DNA of 64,000 nucleotides from Ferrimonas sp. YFM (GTDB lineage: Bacteria > Pseudomonadota > Gammaproteobacteria > Enterobacterales > Shewanellaceae), in contig NZ_AP027368.1 in NCBI RefSeq assembly GCF_030296015.1, positions 2,852,001 to 2,916,000 on the forward strand, written 5' to 3'. Below the pieces are notes generated by a model. The model was not told the origin of the DNA and did not search any database. It saw nothing but the letters and a program-made list of their open reading frames with translations. The position numbers and the translations under genes were made by a program. This document shows, in pieces, positions 27,901 through 34,889 of this stretch (positions are counted from its first letter, which is position 1; each line of letters begins with the position of its first letter).

Positions 27901-27992
27901 CGACCCGTCCCGGCAAGGTCTCCATGCTCAATGATTACTACGCCGGCACCAACTGCCGTCAAGGCATTCCGGTAAGAGTGGAAAAGGCGTAA
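24942..27992 (+). CDS. ttrA: Tetrathionate reductase-type molybdopterin catalytic subunit TtrA
   Basis: A 1016-residue molybdopterin oxidoreductase with a Tat leader (DRRSFITRAGIVTAAAATG). The [4Fe-4S] ligands are C73, C76, C80 and C136 (CFTCNNMC, then TTCGKG). C253 in HAYCGAPTGIG is the likely Mo ligand. The C-terminal domain has the guanine-dinucleotide-binding fold. Length and the FGNPLPTEAQ motif fit TtrA better than ArrA (about 850). The start is ATG 24942: AGGAG at 24931-24935 abuts the earlier ATG 24936 and so can only serve the later one. The reaction would be tetrathionate, or another sulfur or oxyanion compound, to product in the periplasm. TtrC is absent. Confidence 0.82.
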   Translation: MDRRSFITRAGIVTAAAATGTACSSTPKGGEPAPLNVAKSNTRFGNPLPTEAQLGADGKLHKTPGIRTMYTRCFTCNNMCGLRVRIDEASDKVLKVGGNPYCEMNSGSPLPLSMPVRDSYAALAGNTGLENRATTCGKGASGVGCVDDPRRVTQVLKRVGKRGEGKWKSISYEQALTEILEGGDLFGEGHVDGIKAIRQLDKPAVPGYPEFGSAANRLLATFGEEDTLRGSLYARFMRQAYGTVNLVTKHAYCGAPTGIGYGIGLAPGLEPGLGDIDWDNVEYAMFLGTAPSASGASLNLLGRNLADARVERNLKYTSVDPLLRTEVANDTRAQWLPIRPGRDAAFMMALMQVMFAENWFNAEFLAIPNADAAKAAGEVNHSNASHLVVTDAKHKDHTLFAKASDFGVGGDEAMVVENGKLVSANQAKKADLFVDDLFTDVNGNQVQLTSSLTLLKAQANQAPLASLSSDCGIQQSQIKQAAKDLTHHGRKATVVTNSGANSGDAIMVGWLVSTMNTLIGSHDAKGGTLYANGAYWGFEGNYNLGGFDGELDVSADINICRSGAYEDSTEYKQKVAKGENPYPASDMWHNLVAGYASFNAAEALTAHTNANPYTAKALFNWRSNALYSAASISNDVEKALVDTDKLPLFVAIDCYMNETNRYADYFIPDRVMYEEYAADRMWGAFKLGVVAGAPLVTPRTPKNAKGQHICMEQFMIDMAMAMDLPGFGKGAIPAADGRKVDLLTFEDWHSRYLANIAGQCSKLPEVSDEDREWAALEYSMAPLRPRLTGEEAAKVEALLSRGGYYEEAERYDGDFINGGGGKFLQIYNADMAQLRHCHSGERYPGVPSYEAKRFWNGDTWEQHWPEKEFPLLFSNYKPTLRSNYSAAFDRCAEVTPQNFVYMNIDTAAEMGLTDGDKVRVVSGNGTPAEGVLQADSGVAKGSVCVSHCFGHKKAYGADTRVIDGKVIEGIARRGGGTAVNQMIPADPTRPGKVSMLNDYYAGTNCRQGIPVRVEKA

Positions 27993-28017
27993 GCCTGCCC
28001 CGTTTTTGCTAGCGCAC

Positions 28018-28048
28018 GAGCCCTGCTTTTCAGCAGGGCTCTTTTTTT
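28018..28048 (+). terminator. Rho-independent terminator of ttrBA
   Basis: A perfect 10-bp stem (GAGCCCTGCT/AGCAGGGCTC), loop TTTC, is followed by seven T residues, 26 bases after the ttrA stop. Confidence 0.92.
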
Positions 28049-28054
28049 GCCGGC

Positions 28055-28080
28055 AAAAAAAGCCCCGCACAATGCGGGGC
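28055..28080 (-). terminator. Rho-independent terminator of the TonB/ABC/PIG-L operon
   Basis: The stem GCCCCGC/GCGGGGC (28062-28068 with 28074-28080) is flanked on the left by seven A residues, a U-run for the minus strand. It lies 17 bases after the PIG-L stop. Confidence 0.88.
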
Positions 28081-28096
28081 CTGTTTCTCTTGGGAG

Positions 28097-28843
28097 TTAC
28101 ACCAGAAGTTCGGTCATCTCAAACAACCCCTGACGCCGATAGGGCTCTGCCAGGGCAATGCGGCTGTGGCTGACCAGGCCGGTGTGCAGATAGAGCGCCT
28201 TGTCCATGGCCCGCTGTACCTCCCGCCCCTTGGCCTGGTCCGACGCCAGCTGATCAAAGCCGGGATAGAGTGCCTGTCGCTCGGCGGGACTCAGACGCTC
28301 GCCAAAGTGACGGCCGGAGAAGGTCATCTGGGCCGCCAGACAATCCATGGCCTTCTCCTTCTGTGGCCACACCTCGGCCAGAGACAGGCTGCAGTTGGGC
28401 CTGGAGGGAGACATGTAATAGAGCGTCGCCACCGGATGCGGCGCCAGTTCCGGCATCGCCTCCAGGCCAAAGTCGCGCCCGGCCAGGGCGATCGCCTCCA
28501 GGATCAGCAGCATCGCCGGTCGCCGGTCCGGGTCCAGGTCCTCGAAGCTGTGCTCCGGATCTTGAGTAATGATGATGTCCGGCCTGGTTTCCCGGATCAC
28601 CCGGCACAGGGCCAGCTTGTAGTCGCGACGCAGATCCACCCCACCGCGCTCGAAGCCGTTGAAATAGACCTGCTCCACCCCCAACTCCGCGGCGGCCTGA
28701 CGCACCTCGCTCTGCATGGTGTCGCTGGCCAGCATGATGGAGGCAAAGGAGAAGCCGCCCTGACGGGCGTTGATGGCCAGGGCACCACCGCACTCCACCA
28801 TCTCCATGCCGTAGACGCCCAACAACAGAATTCGTTTGCTCAT
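28097..28843 (-). CDS. PIG-L/LmbE-like protein with degenerate metal site
   Basis: The 248-residue protein follows the PIG-L deacetylase fold: first strand RILLLGV, ECGGALAINARQGG, then an Rx3PD..IITQDPEH segment. The defining zinc motif HPDDE at the end of strand 1 is VYGME here (residues 10-14), and the second histidine motif (HPDH) is DPDR (104-107). Both histidines and the catalytic aspartate are therefore missing, so classical N-acetyl-sugar deacetylation is unlikely. It is last in an uptake operon, 10 bases after the TonB receptor. It may bind or modify the imported compound; this is inference. Confidence 0.7.
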   Translation of the reverse strand: MSKRILLLGVYGMEMVECGGALAINARQGGFSFASIMLASDTMQSEVRQAAAELGVEQVYFNGFERGGVDLRRDYKLALCRVIRETRPDIIITQDPEHSFEDLDPDRRPAMLLILEAIALAGRDFGLEAMPELAPHPVATLYYMSPSRPNCSLSLAEVWPQKEKAMDCLAAQMTFSGRHFGERLSPAERQALYPGFDQLASDQAKGREVQRAMDKALYLHTGLVSHSRIALAEPYRRQGLFEMTELLV

Positions 28844-28853
28844 AGTCTCATCC

Positions 28854-30761
28854 TCAGAAGCGATATTGGTAGCTCAGTTGCAGGTTACGCGGCACCCCAA
28901 GGGTCTGCTTGGGGCCGCGCTCAGACTCCGGCACCGACGAACCGGGATTAAACACGCTGGCGGCGTATTCTTCGTCCAGGGCGTTCTCCAGCCGAAGCTG
29001 CAGCTTATGGTGCTCACCCCACTGGTAGCTGCCCCCCAGATCCAGCAGCCAGTAATCCCCCGCCTCGGCGCCATAGTCGGTGAACTCGCCGGTGTAGGAG
29101 AGGTGCAGGTAGAGGCCGATGTGATCCCAGGGGGTGTGCTCGATGCGAGTGCTGCCCAGCCAGCGTGGCACCTCCTCAATCTGCTCGGAGCTGCCCTTCT
29201 CACTGCTGTCGGCGTAGGTGACGTTGGCCTGCCACTGCCACAGGGCACTGGGGGTCCAGCGCATCAGCAATTCGGCCCCCTGGGTCTCCACCTCCTGATC
29301 CAGGTTCTGATAGCGATTGCCCTTGACCCCAATCAGATCCTCCACCCGACGCCAGAACAGGGTGGGCTCCACCAGCCATTGGGGGTCACTCCAGGTCAGG
29401 CCCAGGTTGAGGTTGAGGCTCTGCTCAGGATCCAGTTCCGGATTGCCAATCAGTCCGCCCTCCCGCTCGACCGAATAGAGCTCGTCCGCATTGGGCAGGC
29501 GAAAACCGGTGCCGGCGGACGCACGTACCCGCCACTGGTCGGCCAGCTGATGCTCGCCTCCGGCGCTCCAGTTGAGGCTGTCACCGGCGGAGTCGATGTC
29601 GCTGTACCTGATTCCCAGAGCCAGGGAGGTGTCCGGCAGAGCCGCCAGCCTGGGGCGGTACTGGGCAAACAGGGACTGGACGGTTTCGGTGTCACTGACA
29701 AAATCCATCACCTCGTCTTCGCCCCGGTAGGATTGCAGCTCGCCGCCCACCAGCCAGCTGCTGCCGCCCTCCATCAGCAGCTTGGCGGAGAGTTTCAGGC
29801 CAAAGTCCTCGAACCCCCAATAGCTGTCGTCATCGAGCACGATGCGCTCCCCCGCCTCGTTCTGATCGATGCGGGTGTAGTAGCTGTCCCAGCCGTGGTA
29901 GTAACCCTTGGCCAGAAGCTGCAGTCTGTCCGACGGGGTGTATTGATACTCCAGGGTGTAGATCTGCTCCTTGCGCACATTGGCGCTGTCCACGGTGGCG
30001 TAGGTGCGCAGCCGCTCCAGATCCCCGTAGTTGTACTGGGCCAGCAGAGTCAGCTGACTGGCGTCCCCCATCAACCAGCGCAGTTTGGTGCCCGCGTTGG
30101 CCACCTGGTAGCCGCGTTTCTTGTCGCCGGCGGCGGTCCAGTGATAGTCCTCATCCTTCCACAGCTGAAACCCCTCACTGGCGGTCACCGAGCCGAACAG
30201 GGACAGCTCGAGATCCTCGATGGCGGTGGTGTAGAACACCGAGCCGCTGCCGCTGCCGCTGGGCAGGGTATCCCCGCCGACGGTCACCGAGCCTTCGGTC
30301 TCCCCCTGGTAGTTTCGGGTGACGATGTTGACCACCCCGGCCACCGCTTCGGTACCGAAGATCACCCCCTGGCCGCCCTTGAGCACCTCGATGCGCTCGA
30401 TAACATTGGGGTTGAGGCTGTCCAGGTAGATGCCGCCATAAAGACGGTTGTTGATGCGGTTGCCATCGATGAGCCACAAAATGTCCTGCTTACGCGACCC
30501 CTGCAGCGAGTGGTAACCGCCGTCGTAGCGGCCCCGGGCCGAGGTGGCGAACAGACCAGGCACAAACTGGCTGAGCAGGGTGTTGATGTCCCCCTCAACA
30601 ATGCTCTCGAACTGGGCACGTTCCACCACCACCAGCTCGGCTCCCAACCCCGCCTGATCCCAGGCCAGGTTCTCCTCGAGGGAGCGGTGCTCCACAGTGA
30701 GTATTTCATCCACCTCAATGGCGGCGCCCATGGGGGCCGCCAACAACAGTGCGGTCAGCAT
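28854..30761 (-). CDS. TonB-dependent outer-membrane receptor, BtuB/CirA-like
   Basis: The 635-residue precursor has a very short signal peptide (MLTALLLAAPMGAA), directly followed by a TonB-box-like VDEILTV. The plug domain shows ILWLIDGNRINNRLYGG and IERIEVLKGGQGVIFGTEAVAGVVNIVTR. A 22-strand barrel ends in the terminal aromatic YQYRF. It takes up a large or scarce ligand such as a corrinoid, siderophore or metal complex using TonB energy. ATG 30761 has AGGAGA upstream; the upstream open frame overlaps the ATPase gene. It lies 17 bases after the ATPase. No cobalamin riboswitch is seen, so corrinoid uptake is not established. Confidence 0.85.
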   Translation of the reverse strand: MLTALLLAAPMGAAIEVDEILTVEHRSLEENLAWDQAGLGAELVVVERAQFESIVEGDINTLLSQFVPGLFATSARGRYDGGYHSLQGSRKQDILWLIDGNRINNRLYGGIYLDSLNPNVIERIEVLKGGQGVIFGTEAVAGVVNIVTRNYQGETEGSVTVGGDTLPSGSGSGSVFYTTAIEDLELSLFGSVTASEGFQLWKDEDYHWTAAGDKKRGYQVANAGTKLRWLMGDASQLTLLAQYNYGDLERLRTYATVDSANVRKEQIYTLEYQYTPSDRLQLLAKGYYHGWDSYYTRIDQNEAGERIVLDDDSYWGFEDFGLKLSAKLLMEGGSSWLVGGELQSYRGEDEVMDFVSDTETVQSLFAQYRPRLAALPDTSLALGIRYSDIDSAGDSLNWSAGGEHQLADQWRVRASAGTGFRLPNADELYSVEREGGLIGNPELDPEQSLNLNLGLTWSDPQWLVEPTLFWRRVEDLIGVKGNRYQNLDQEVETQGAELLMRWTPSALWQWQANVTYADSSEKGSSEQIEEVPRWLGSTRIEHTPWDHIGLYLHLSYTGEFTDYGAEAGDYWLLDLGGSYQWGEHHKLQLRLENALDEEYAASVFNPGSSVPESERGPKQTLGVPRNLQLSYQYRF

Positions 30762-30778
30762 CTTCTCTCCTAGTTTTG

Positions 30779-31522
30779 TTATCGGGCCGGGCCCAAAATC
30801 TGCACCCGGCGCTGGCCGTCGGTGCCAATGTGAATGTCGGTGTTCACCCGAAACGCCTGACGCAGCTTGTCCGGGGTCAGAACCTGCTCGGCACTGCCGT
30901 AGCCCAGTACCCGGCCCTCCCCCAGCAGCAGCAGGGCGTCGCACCACTGGGCCGCCAGGTTCATGTCGTGGAAGCTGGCCACCACTGTGGTGCCCCGGGC
31001 ACGGATGCGTTCCAGGATGTTGTACAGGTGATAGATATCCAGATGGTTGGCGGGCTCATCGAGCAGCAGCAGCGGCGCTTGCTGCAACAGAGACTGGGCG
31101 ATCATGGTGCGCTGCAACTGGCCTCCGGAGAGCTGCTCAAGGGGGCGGCGACGCAAGTCGTCAAGCTCGCACTCCAGCAATACCTGCTCAAGAGCATCGG
31201 GACAGGCCCCCCTCAACGGGCTGGCACCCAGGGCCACGGCCTGCTCCACGGTCAAACCGCCGGTGGGGCCATTGTGCTGGACCAGGATGGCCACCCGCTC
31301 GGCGCGGGCCAGGGGACGCATGCTGGTCAGGCAGGCGCCGGCGTAGCTCACCTGCCCCTCTGTCAGAGGCCAGAGCCCGGCGATGGATTTCAGCAGGGTG
31401 GTCTTGCCGCAGCCATTGGCCCCGAGCAGCCCCAGCCACTGGCCGGGCTCCAGGGTGGCCGACAGCGCCTTGACCAGGGTGTCGCCATCACGGGCGACCT
31501 TCAGTTGGTTAAGCTCAAGCAT
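30779..31522 (-). CDS. Iron-complex/cobalamin-type ABC importer ATPase (FecE/BtuD family)
   Basis: A 247-residue ATPase with Walker A GANGCGKTT, signature LSGGQLQR and Walker B LLLLDEPANHLDIYH, the pattern of FepC/FecE/BtuD importers. It powers the adjacent permease at the inner membrane. Its start overlaps the permease gene end by 8 bases, indicating coupled translation. The next gene is the TonB receptor, and such a receptor inside an ABC operon argues for a shared ligand. Confidence 0.9.
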   Translation of the reverse strand: MLELNQLKVARDGDTLVKALSATLEPGQWLGLLGANGCGKTTLLKSIAGLWPLTEGQVSYAGACLTSMRPLARAERVAILVQHNGPTGGLTVEQAVALGASPLRGACPDALEQVLLECELDDLRRRPLEQLSGGQLQRTMIAQSLLQQAPLLLLDEPANHLDIYHLYNILERIRARGTTVVASFHDMNLAAQWCDALLLLGEGRVLGYGSAEQVLTPDKLRQAFRVNTDIHIGTDGQRRVQILGPAR

Positions 31523-32513
31523 GGGCCTGCCTGCGGATCAGCAACAGAATCAAAGGCACCGTCATCACCGCCATGGGCACGGACAAAGGCAGTTCTTCCG
31601 GTGCCAGCAGCACCCGGCACAGGCCATCCACCAACAGGGTAATCAGGGCACCCAGCAGCGCCGCAATGGGCAACAGAATGCGGTGGGGAGCCCCAACCCA
31701 CATCCGCGCCAGATGAGGCACCAACAGCCCCACAAAGCTCACTGCGCCAGCCGCTGCCACCGCCAGTGCGGTCAGCAGCAGAATGGCCAACGCCATCCCA
31801 CGGCGCTCAGTTTGCAGGTTCACCCCGAGGGAGCGGGCCTTGTCCTGCCCCAGCAGCATCAAGTCCAGCACCCCGGCGCGGCGACACAGCCACCACAGCA
31901 AAGGCGGCAACACCAGCGCTAGGGGCAGCAGCCTTTGCCAATCCGCCCCGGCCAGGGAACCCATCAACCAACGCAGGATCTGGCCCAGGGCGCGCTCGTC
32001 CCCAAGCAGCATCATCAGGGTGGTCAGCGATGAACCCAGGGCACTGATGGCCACGCCGCAGAGAATCAGGGGATAGGGCGACAGCGACAGCCTGGGGTGG
32101 CTGGCCACCACCATCACCAAGGCAAAGGCCAGGGCGCCGCCAATGACCGCCAGCAAGGGCACCGGCAGCCACCAGCCCAGGGTCAGTCCGGTCACCGCCG
32201 CCAGGGCGGCGCCATTGGCCACCCCCAGCAGGTAGGGATCCGCCAGGGGATTACGAACCAGGGTCTGGGTCAGTACTCCGGCCACCGACAGGGCCGCCCC
32301 CACCAGAGCCGCCAGCAGGGCCCTGGGCAGGCGCATCTCCAGCAGTACGATGCGGACCAAAGCCGAGTCGGGGTCGCCGGAAAGGGCCTGCCAGATCTGC
32401 TCCAGACTCAGAGGCACCGCCCCGCGGCTCAGGCACCACATCAGCGCCAGGGGCAGCGCCAGCATCAACAGCGGGCCTGGTGCAGCCTTGAATCGAATCA
32501 CTGTCGCCCTCAT
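31515..32513 (-). CDS. Iron-complex/cobalamin-type ABC importer permease (FecCD/BtuC family)
   Basis: A 332-residue permease with about ten membrane segments. FecCD family marks are LRLPRALLAALVGAALSVAG (here EMRLPRALLAALVG), NPLADPYLLGVANGAALAA and SFVGLLVPHLARMWVG with its ATPase-contact region. The ATG at 32513 overlaps the stop of the binding-protein gene by four bases (ATGA); the longer open frame lies inside that gene. It would form a homodimeric channel. Confidence 0.9.
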   Translation of the reverse strand: MRATVIRFKAAPGPLLMLALPLALMWCLSRGAVPLSLEQIWQALSGDPDSALVRIVLLEMRLPRALLAALVGAALSVAGVLTQTLVRNPLADPYLLGVANGAALAAVTGLTLGWWLPVPLLAVIGGALAFALVMVVASHPRLSLSPYPLILCGVAISALGSSLTTLMMLLGDERALGQILRWLMGSLAGADWQRLLPLALVLPPLLWWLCRRAGVLDLMLLGQDKARSLGVNLQTERRGMALAILLLTALAVAAAGAVSFVGLLVPHLARMWVGAPHRILLPIAALLGALITLLVDGLCRVLLAPEELPLSVPMAVMTVPLILLLIRRQAHA

Positions 32514-33427
32514 CCCTGCCACTCCACTATGGTGTGGTGCAGCCGCTCGATGCCATCGAGCAGGCGAACGCCGCCGACCACCTCCGAAAATGCCAAGGTG
32601 GCCAGTTGCTGCTGACGCACCGCCGTCAATCGGGATAACAGGGGGTGAGTGGCCAGGACCTGCCACTTTTTCTCATAGGGAGACCAGTTGGAGTCCACCA
32701 TCAGAATCAGGTCCGGCTGGGCCGCCGCCACCGCTTCCCAGGAGAGGTGCCCCCAGGGGCGACCTATCTCTGCGGCCACATTGATGCCACCGGCCGCTTC
32801 GATGATCAGATTGCCCACACCGCAGCAACCGGCCACATAAGGCAGTTGGTATTCGCGCAGCCACAGCAGCACCCGGGGGCGGCGCCCCTGGCTCTCGGCC
32901 AGTGCCGCCAGCCTGGCCTGCTGGCCTTCTATCCAGGCTTTGGCCTCGCTCTCCCGGCCGGTGAGACGCCCAAGATTGAGCATATCCAGGTAGAGCGCCT
33001 CGATGCTGACCCCCTCGGGGCGACAGGCGGACTCAAACAGGTAGGTAGGGATCCCCCGCCCATGCCAAATCTCCCGCGAGCCTATGCCCATGGCACGAAA
33101 GGCGCTGGCGAAGCCGCCAACCACCAGATCGGTACCGGAGAGCAGCACCTGCTCCGGGCTGGGATACTCACGACTCAGCCGAGGGAGGGCGTCATAGTCG
33201 GCTTTGAGGTCGGGGCGTATCTCATCATCCTGATAGGCAGTGCCTATCATCTGGGGCGCCAGCCCCAGGGTCAGCAGGGCCTCGCTGGCGTGCTGATTCA
33301 TGGCGATGATCCGCTGAGCCGGCATAGCCAGTTCCAAAGTTTCACCGCAGTTTCGCAACCGAACCTCTGCCTGCGCCGTCATAAAGAAGACAGCAAAACC
33401 CACTGATATCGCGTGGCAAAACCTCAT
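32510..33427 (-). CDS. Periplasmic binding protein of a FecB/BtuF-type importer
   Basis: The 305-residue precursor has a Sec signal peptide (FCHAISVGFAVFFMTAQA). The mature part has the TroA-like fold of iron-complex and cobalamin binders: PAQRIIAMNQHASEALLTLG and MIGTAYQDDEI at the N-lobe, LVVGGFASAF, and a C-lobe with VAGCCGVGNLIIEAAGG and PWGHLSWEAVAAAQPDLIL. The paired cysteines in AGCCGVG are notable and may form a disulfide or contact a metal. A TTG 9 bases upstream is an alternative start with GGGTGG before it. It is first in the operon, with an FNR-type box upstream. Confidence 0.82.
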   Translation of the reverse strand: MRFCHAISVGFAVFFMTAQAEVRLRNCGETLELAMPAQRIIAMNQHASEALLTLGLAPQMIGTAYQDDEIRPDLKADYDALPRLSREYPSPEQVLLSGTDLVVGGFASAFRAMGIGSREIWHGRGIPTYLFESACRPEGVSIEALYLDMLNLGRLTGRESEAKAWIEGQQARLAALAESQGRRPRVLLWLREYQLPYVAGCCGVGNLIIEAAGGINVAAEIGRPWGHLSWEAVAAAQPDLILMVDSNWSPYEKKWQVLATHPLLSRLTAVRQQQLATLAFSEVVGGVRLLDGIERLHHTIVEWQG

Positions 33428-33436
33428 ACAATCCAA

Positions 33437-33568
33437 CCCACCCCAGAAAAGTGTGAAGTATTTTATGATCGTAATACTGGCTCCCCATGATCGAAATCAA
33501 AAGTTATGACGATATTTAAAATCGTGTGATTATTTGCTCGCAATCCCAAAAGGCCTGGAATCATTCTG
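33437..33568. promoter_or_regulatory. Divergent control region with stacked inverted repeats
   Basis: Besides the FNR-type box this 132-bp gap holds AGTATT-N10-AATACT (33457-33478), which overlaps the TAAAAT -10 candidate for the minus-strand operon, and ACGAT-N7-ATCGT (33509-33525). No cobalamin or TPP riboswitch consensus is visible. At least two DNA-binding proteins could act here. Confidence 0.45.
33487..33500. promoter_or_regulatory. FNR-type box ATGAT-CGAA-ATCAA
   Basis: It matches TTGAT-N4-ATCAA at 9 of 10 positions. It is centred about 40.5 bases before the start point predicted from TAAAAT (33460-33465 on the minus strand), the spacing of an FNR/EtrA-activated class II promoter for the binding-protein operon. 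The N4 sequence is identical in the box before the NikR-like gene. Confidence 0.6.
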
Positions 33569-34846
33569 GTGAGATCACTGAAAACACTGGTTACTTTATC
33601 GACTGGCGCCGGTGAGGGAGGTTTGCGTAGGATAGAGGGATATTGCCGATATGGAGTTCATGCCTTGCTCAGACTGCTGTTGCCCATTGCCGTCGCCCTG
33701 TTGCTGCTGGCCTGCATTCAGACGCCTCGGGGTCAGAGTTACCAAGCCTCTTCCTCCCTGCCCGGTTTCGAGCAAGCCAGCTTCGAGGCCTATCGGGAGG
33801 AGACCCGGCAGTGGCTGATGGACAACCGCGCCTTTGTCTCCAGGGACACCCTGGCTGAGATAGAGGCCAACACGCCGTTCGAAATGCTCCCTCAGGGGGA
33901 CACCAGACGAGGAATATTGCTGGTGCACGGCCTGAGCGACTCGCCCGCTTACTTCGAGGACATCGCTCAGAGTCTGGCGAACCGGGGCTTTTTGGTGCGC
34001 ACCCTGTTGCTGCCGGGCCACGGAAGTCGTCCGGCGGATCTGCAGCTGGCCAGCCTGGAGAGCTGGAACAAAGCCGTAGCACACCACACCAAACTGCTGA
34101 GCGACCAAGTGGATGAGTTGTGGTTGGGGGGCTTCTCCACCGGCGCCAACCTGGTGACCACTGAAGCCATAGACAATCCCAGGGTCGAGGGCCTGCTGCT
34201 GTTCTCCCCGGGGTTTGAACCCAGGTTTAAAACCACCGCCCTCTCCCCCTATCTGGACTGGCTGGTGACCTGGGCCAACCTGGATCCGGAAACCAACTAC
34301 TACCGCTACGAGTCACTGACCATGCACGGCGCCGCCCTCTACTACCAAAGTTCGGTGCAGGTGCGTGACGCCCTGGCCGGTAAGGGGTTCGACCGTCCTG
34401 CACTGGTCACCATCAGCGCCGCCGACAGCGTGATTGACGCCCAGGGGGTGCTGTCACTGTTTCAGAACCACTTCGACCACCCCGGCAGCCAGTTGGTGTG
34501 GTATGGCGAGCTGGAGGCACCGATGCCCAGAATCACCGCCTTGCCTGGGCGCCTGCCCAAGCAGCGGATCGCCAGCATCGCCCACATGAGTGTTCTGTTT
34601 CGGCCCGACAACCACTACTATGGCCGGCAGGGGCAATATCGCATCTGTGACAATGGTCAAAGCGAACAGCTGGAAGCGGCCTGCCCCCAAAACCCGCAGC
34701 CTTGGTACGGCGCCTGGGGCACCAAGGAGCCGGGACAGATGGTGGCCAGGCTCAGCTGGAACCCCTACTACCCGGAGCTGGAGACGCAACTGGACTCGGT
34801 GATCGCCACAACCAACAGCCAAAACAGAACCGCCAGGCTGAAATAA
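33569..34846 (+). CDS. Alpha/beta hydrolase, probable lipoprotein
   Basis: The 425-codon frame from GTG 33569 contains an alpha/beta hydrolase: oxyanion region LLVHGLSDSPAYF, RTLLLPGHGSRP, nucleophile elbow GGFSTGAN, and a late acid and histidine. A hydrophobic stretch ending in the lipobox LLLAC (C49) indicates a lipoprotein. With so long a leader the true start may be TTG 33665, which gives an ordinary signal peptide (LRLLLPIAVALLLLAC). The catalytic type (esterase, lysophospholipase) is unknown. It is monocistronic, with a shared terminator downstream and a divergent uptake operon upstream. Confidence 0.78.
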   Translation: MRSLKTLVTLSTGAGEGGLRRIEGYCRYGVHALLRLLLPIAVALLLLACIQTPRGQSYQASSSLPGFEQASFEAYREETRQWLMDNRAFVSRDTLAEIEANTPFEMLPQGDTRRGILLVHGLSDSPAYFEDIAQSLANRGFLVRTLLLPGHGSRPADLQLASLESWNKAVAHHTKLLSDQVDELWLGGFSTGANLVTTEAIDNPRVEGLLLFSPGFEPRFKTTALSPYLDWLVTWANLDPETNYYRYESLTMHGAALYYQSSVQVRDALAGKGFDRPALVTISAADSVIDAQGVLSLFQNHFDHPGSQLVWYGELEAPMPRITALPGRLPKQRIASIAHMSVLFRPDNHYYGRQGQYRICDNGQSEQLEAACPQNPQPWYGAWGTKEPGQMVARLSWNPYYPELETQLDSVIATTNSQNRTARLK

Positions 34847-34848
34847 CA

Positions 34849-34872
34849 AAGGGGAGCCCAATGGCTCCCCTT
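34849..34872. terminator. Bidirectional terminator
   Basis: A perfect 10-bp stem (AAGGGGAGCC/GGCTCCCCTT), loop CAAT, lies between the converging hydrolase and TonB-receptor genes. Confidence 0.75.
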
Positions 34873-34889
34873 CTAATTCAGTTCCCTGC

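Noticed and set aside
24255-28070. Long minus-strand frames opposite ttrA and ttrB
   Set aside because: They are Gly/Val/His-rich antisense shadows; Tat leaders, cluster ligands and good ribosome sites are on the plus strand.
28836-30773. A 645-codon plus-strand frame opposite the TonB receptor
   Set aside because: The antisense product has shadow-type composition, while the minus strand has plug, TonB box and barrel motifs.
33437-33568. Possible cobalamin riboswitch before the uptake operon
   Set aside because: The leader from the predicted start to the ATG is only about 26 bases, and no B12-box-like sequence is visible in the gap.
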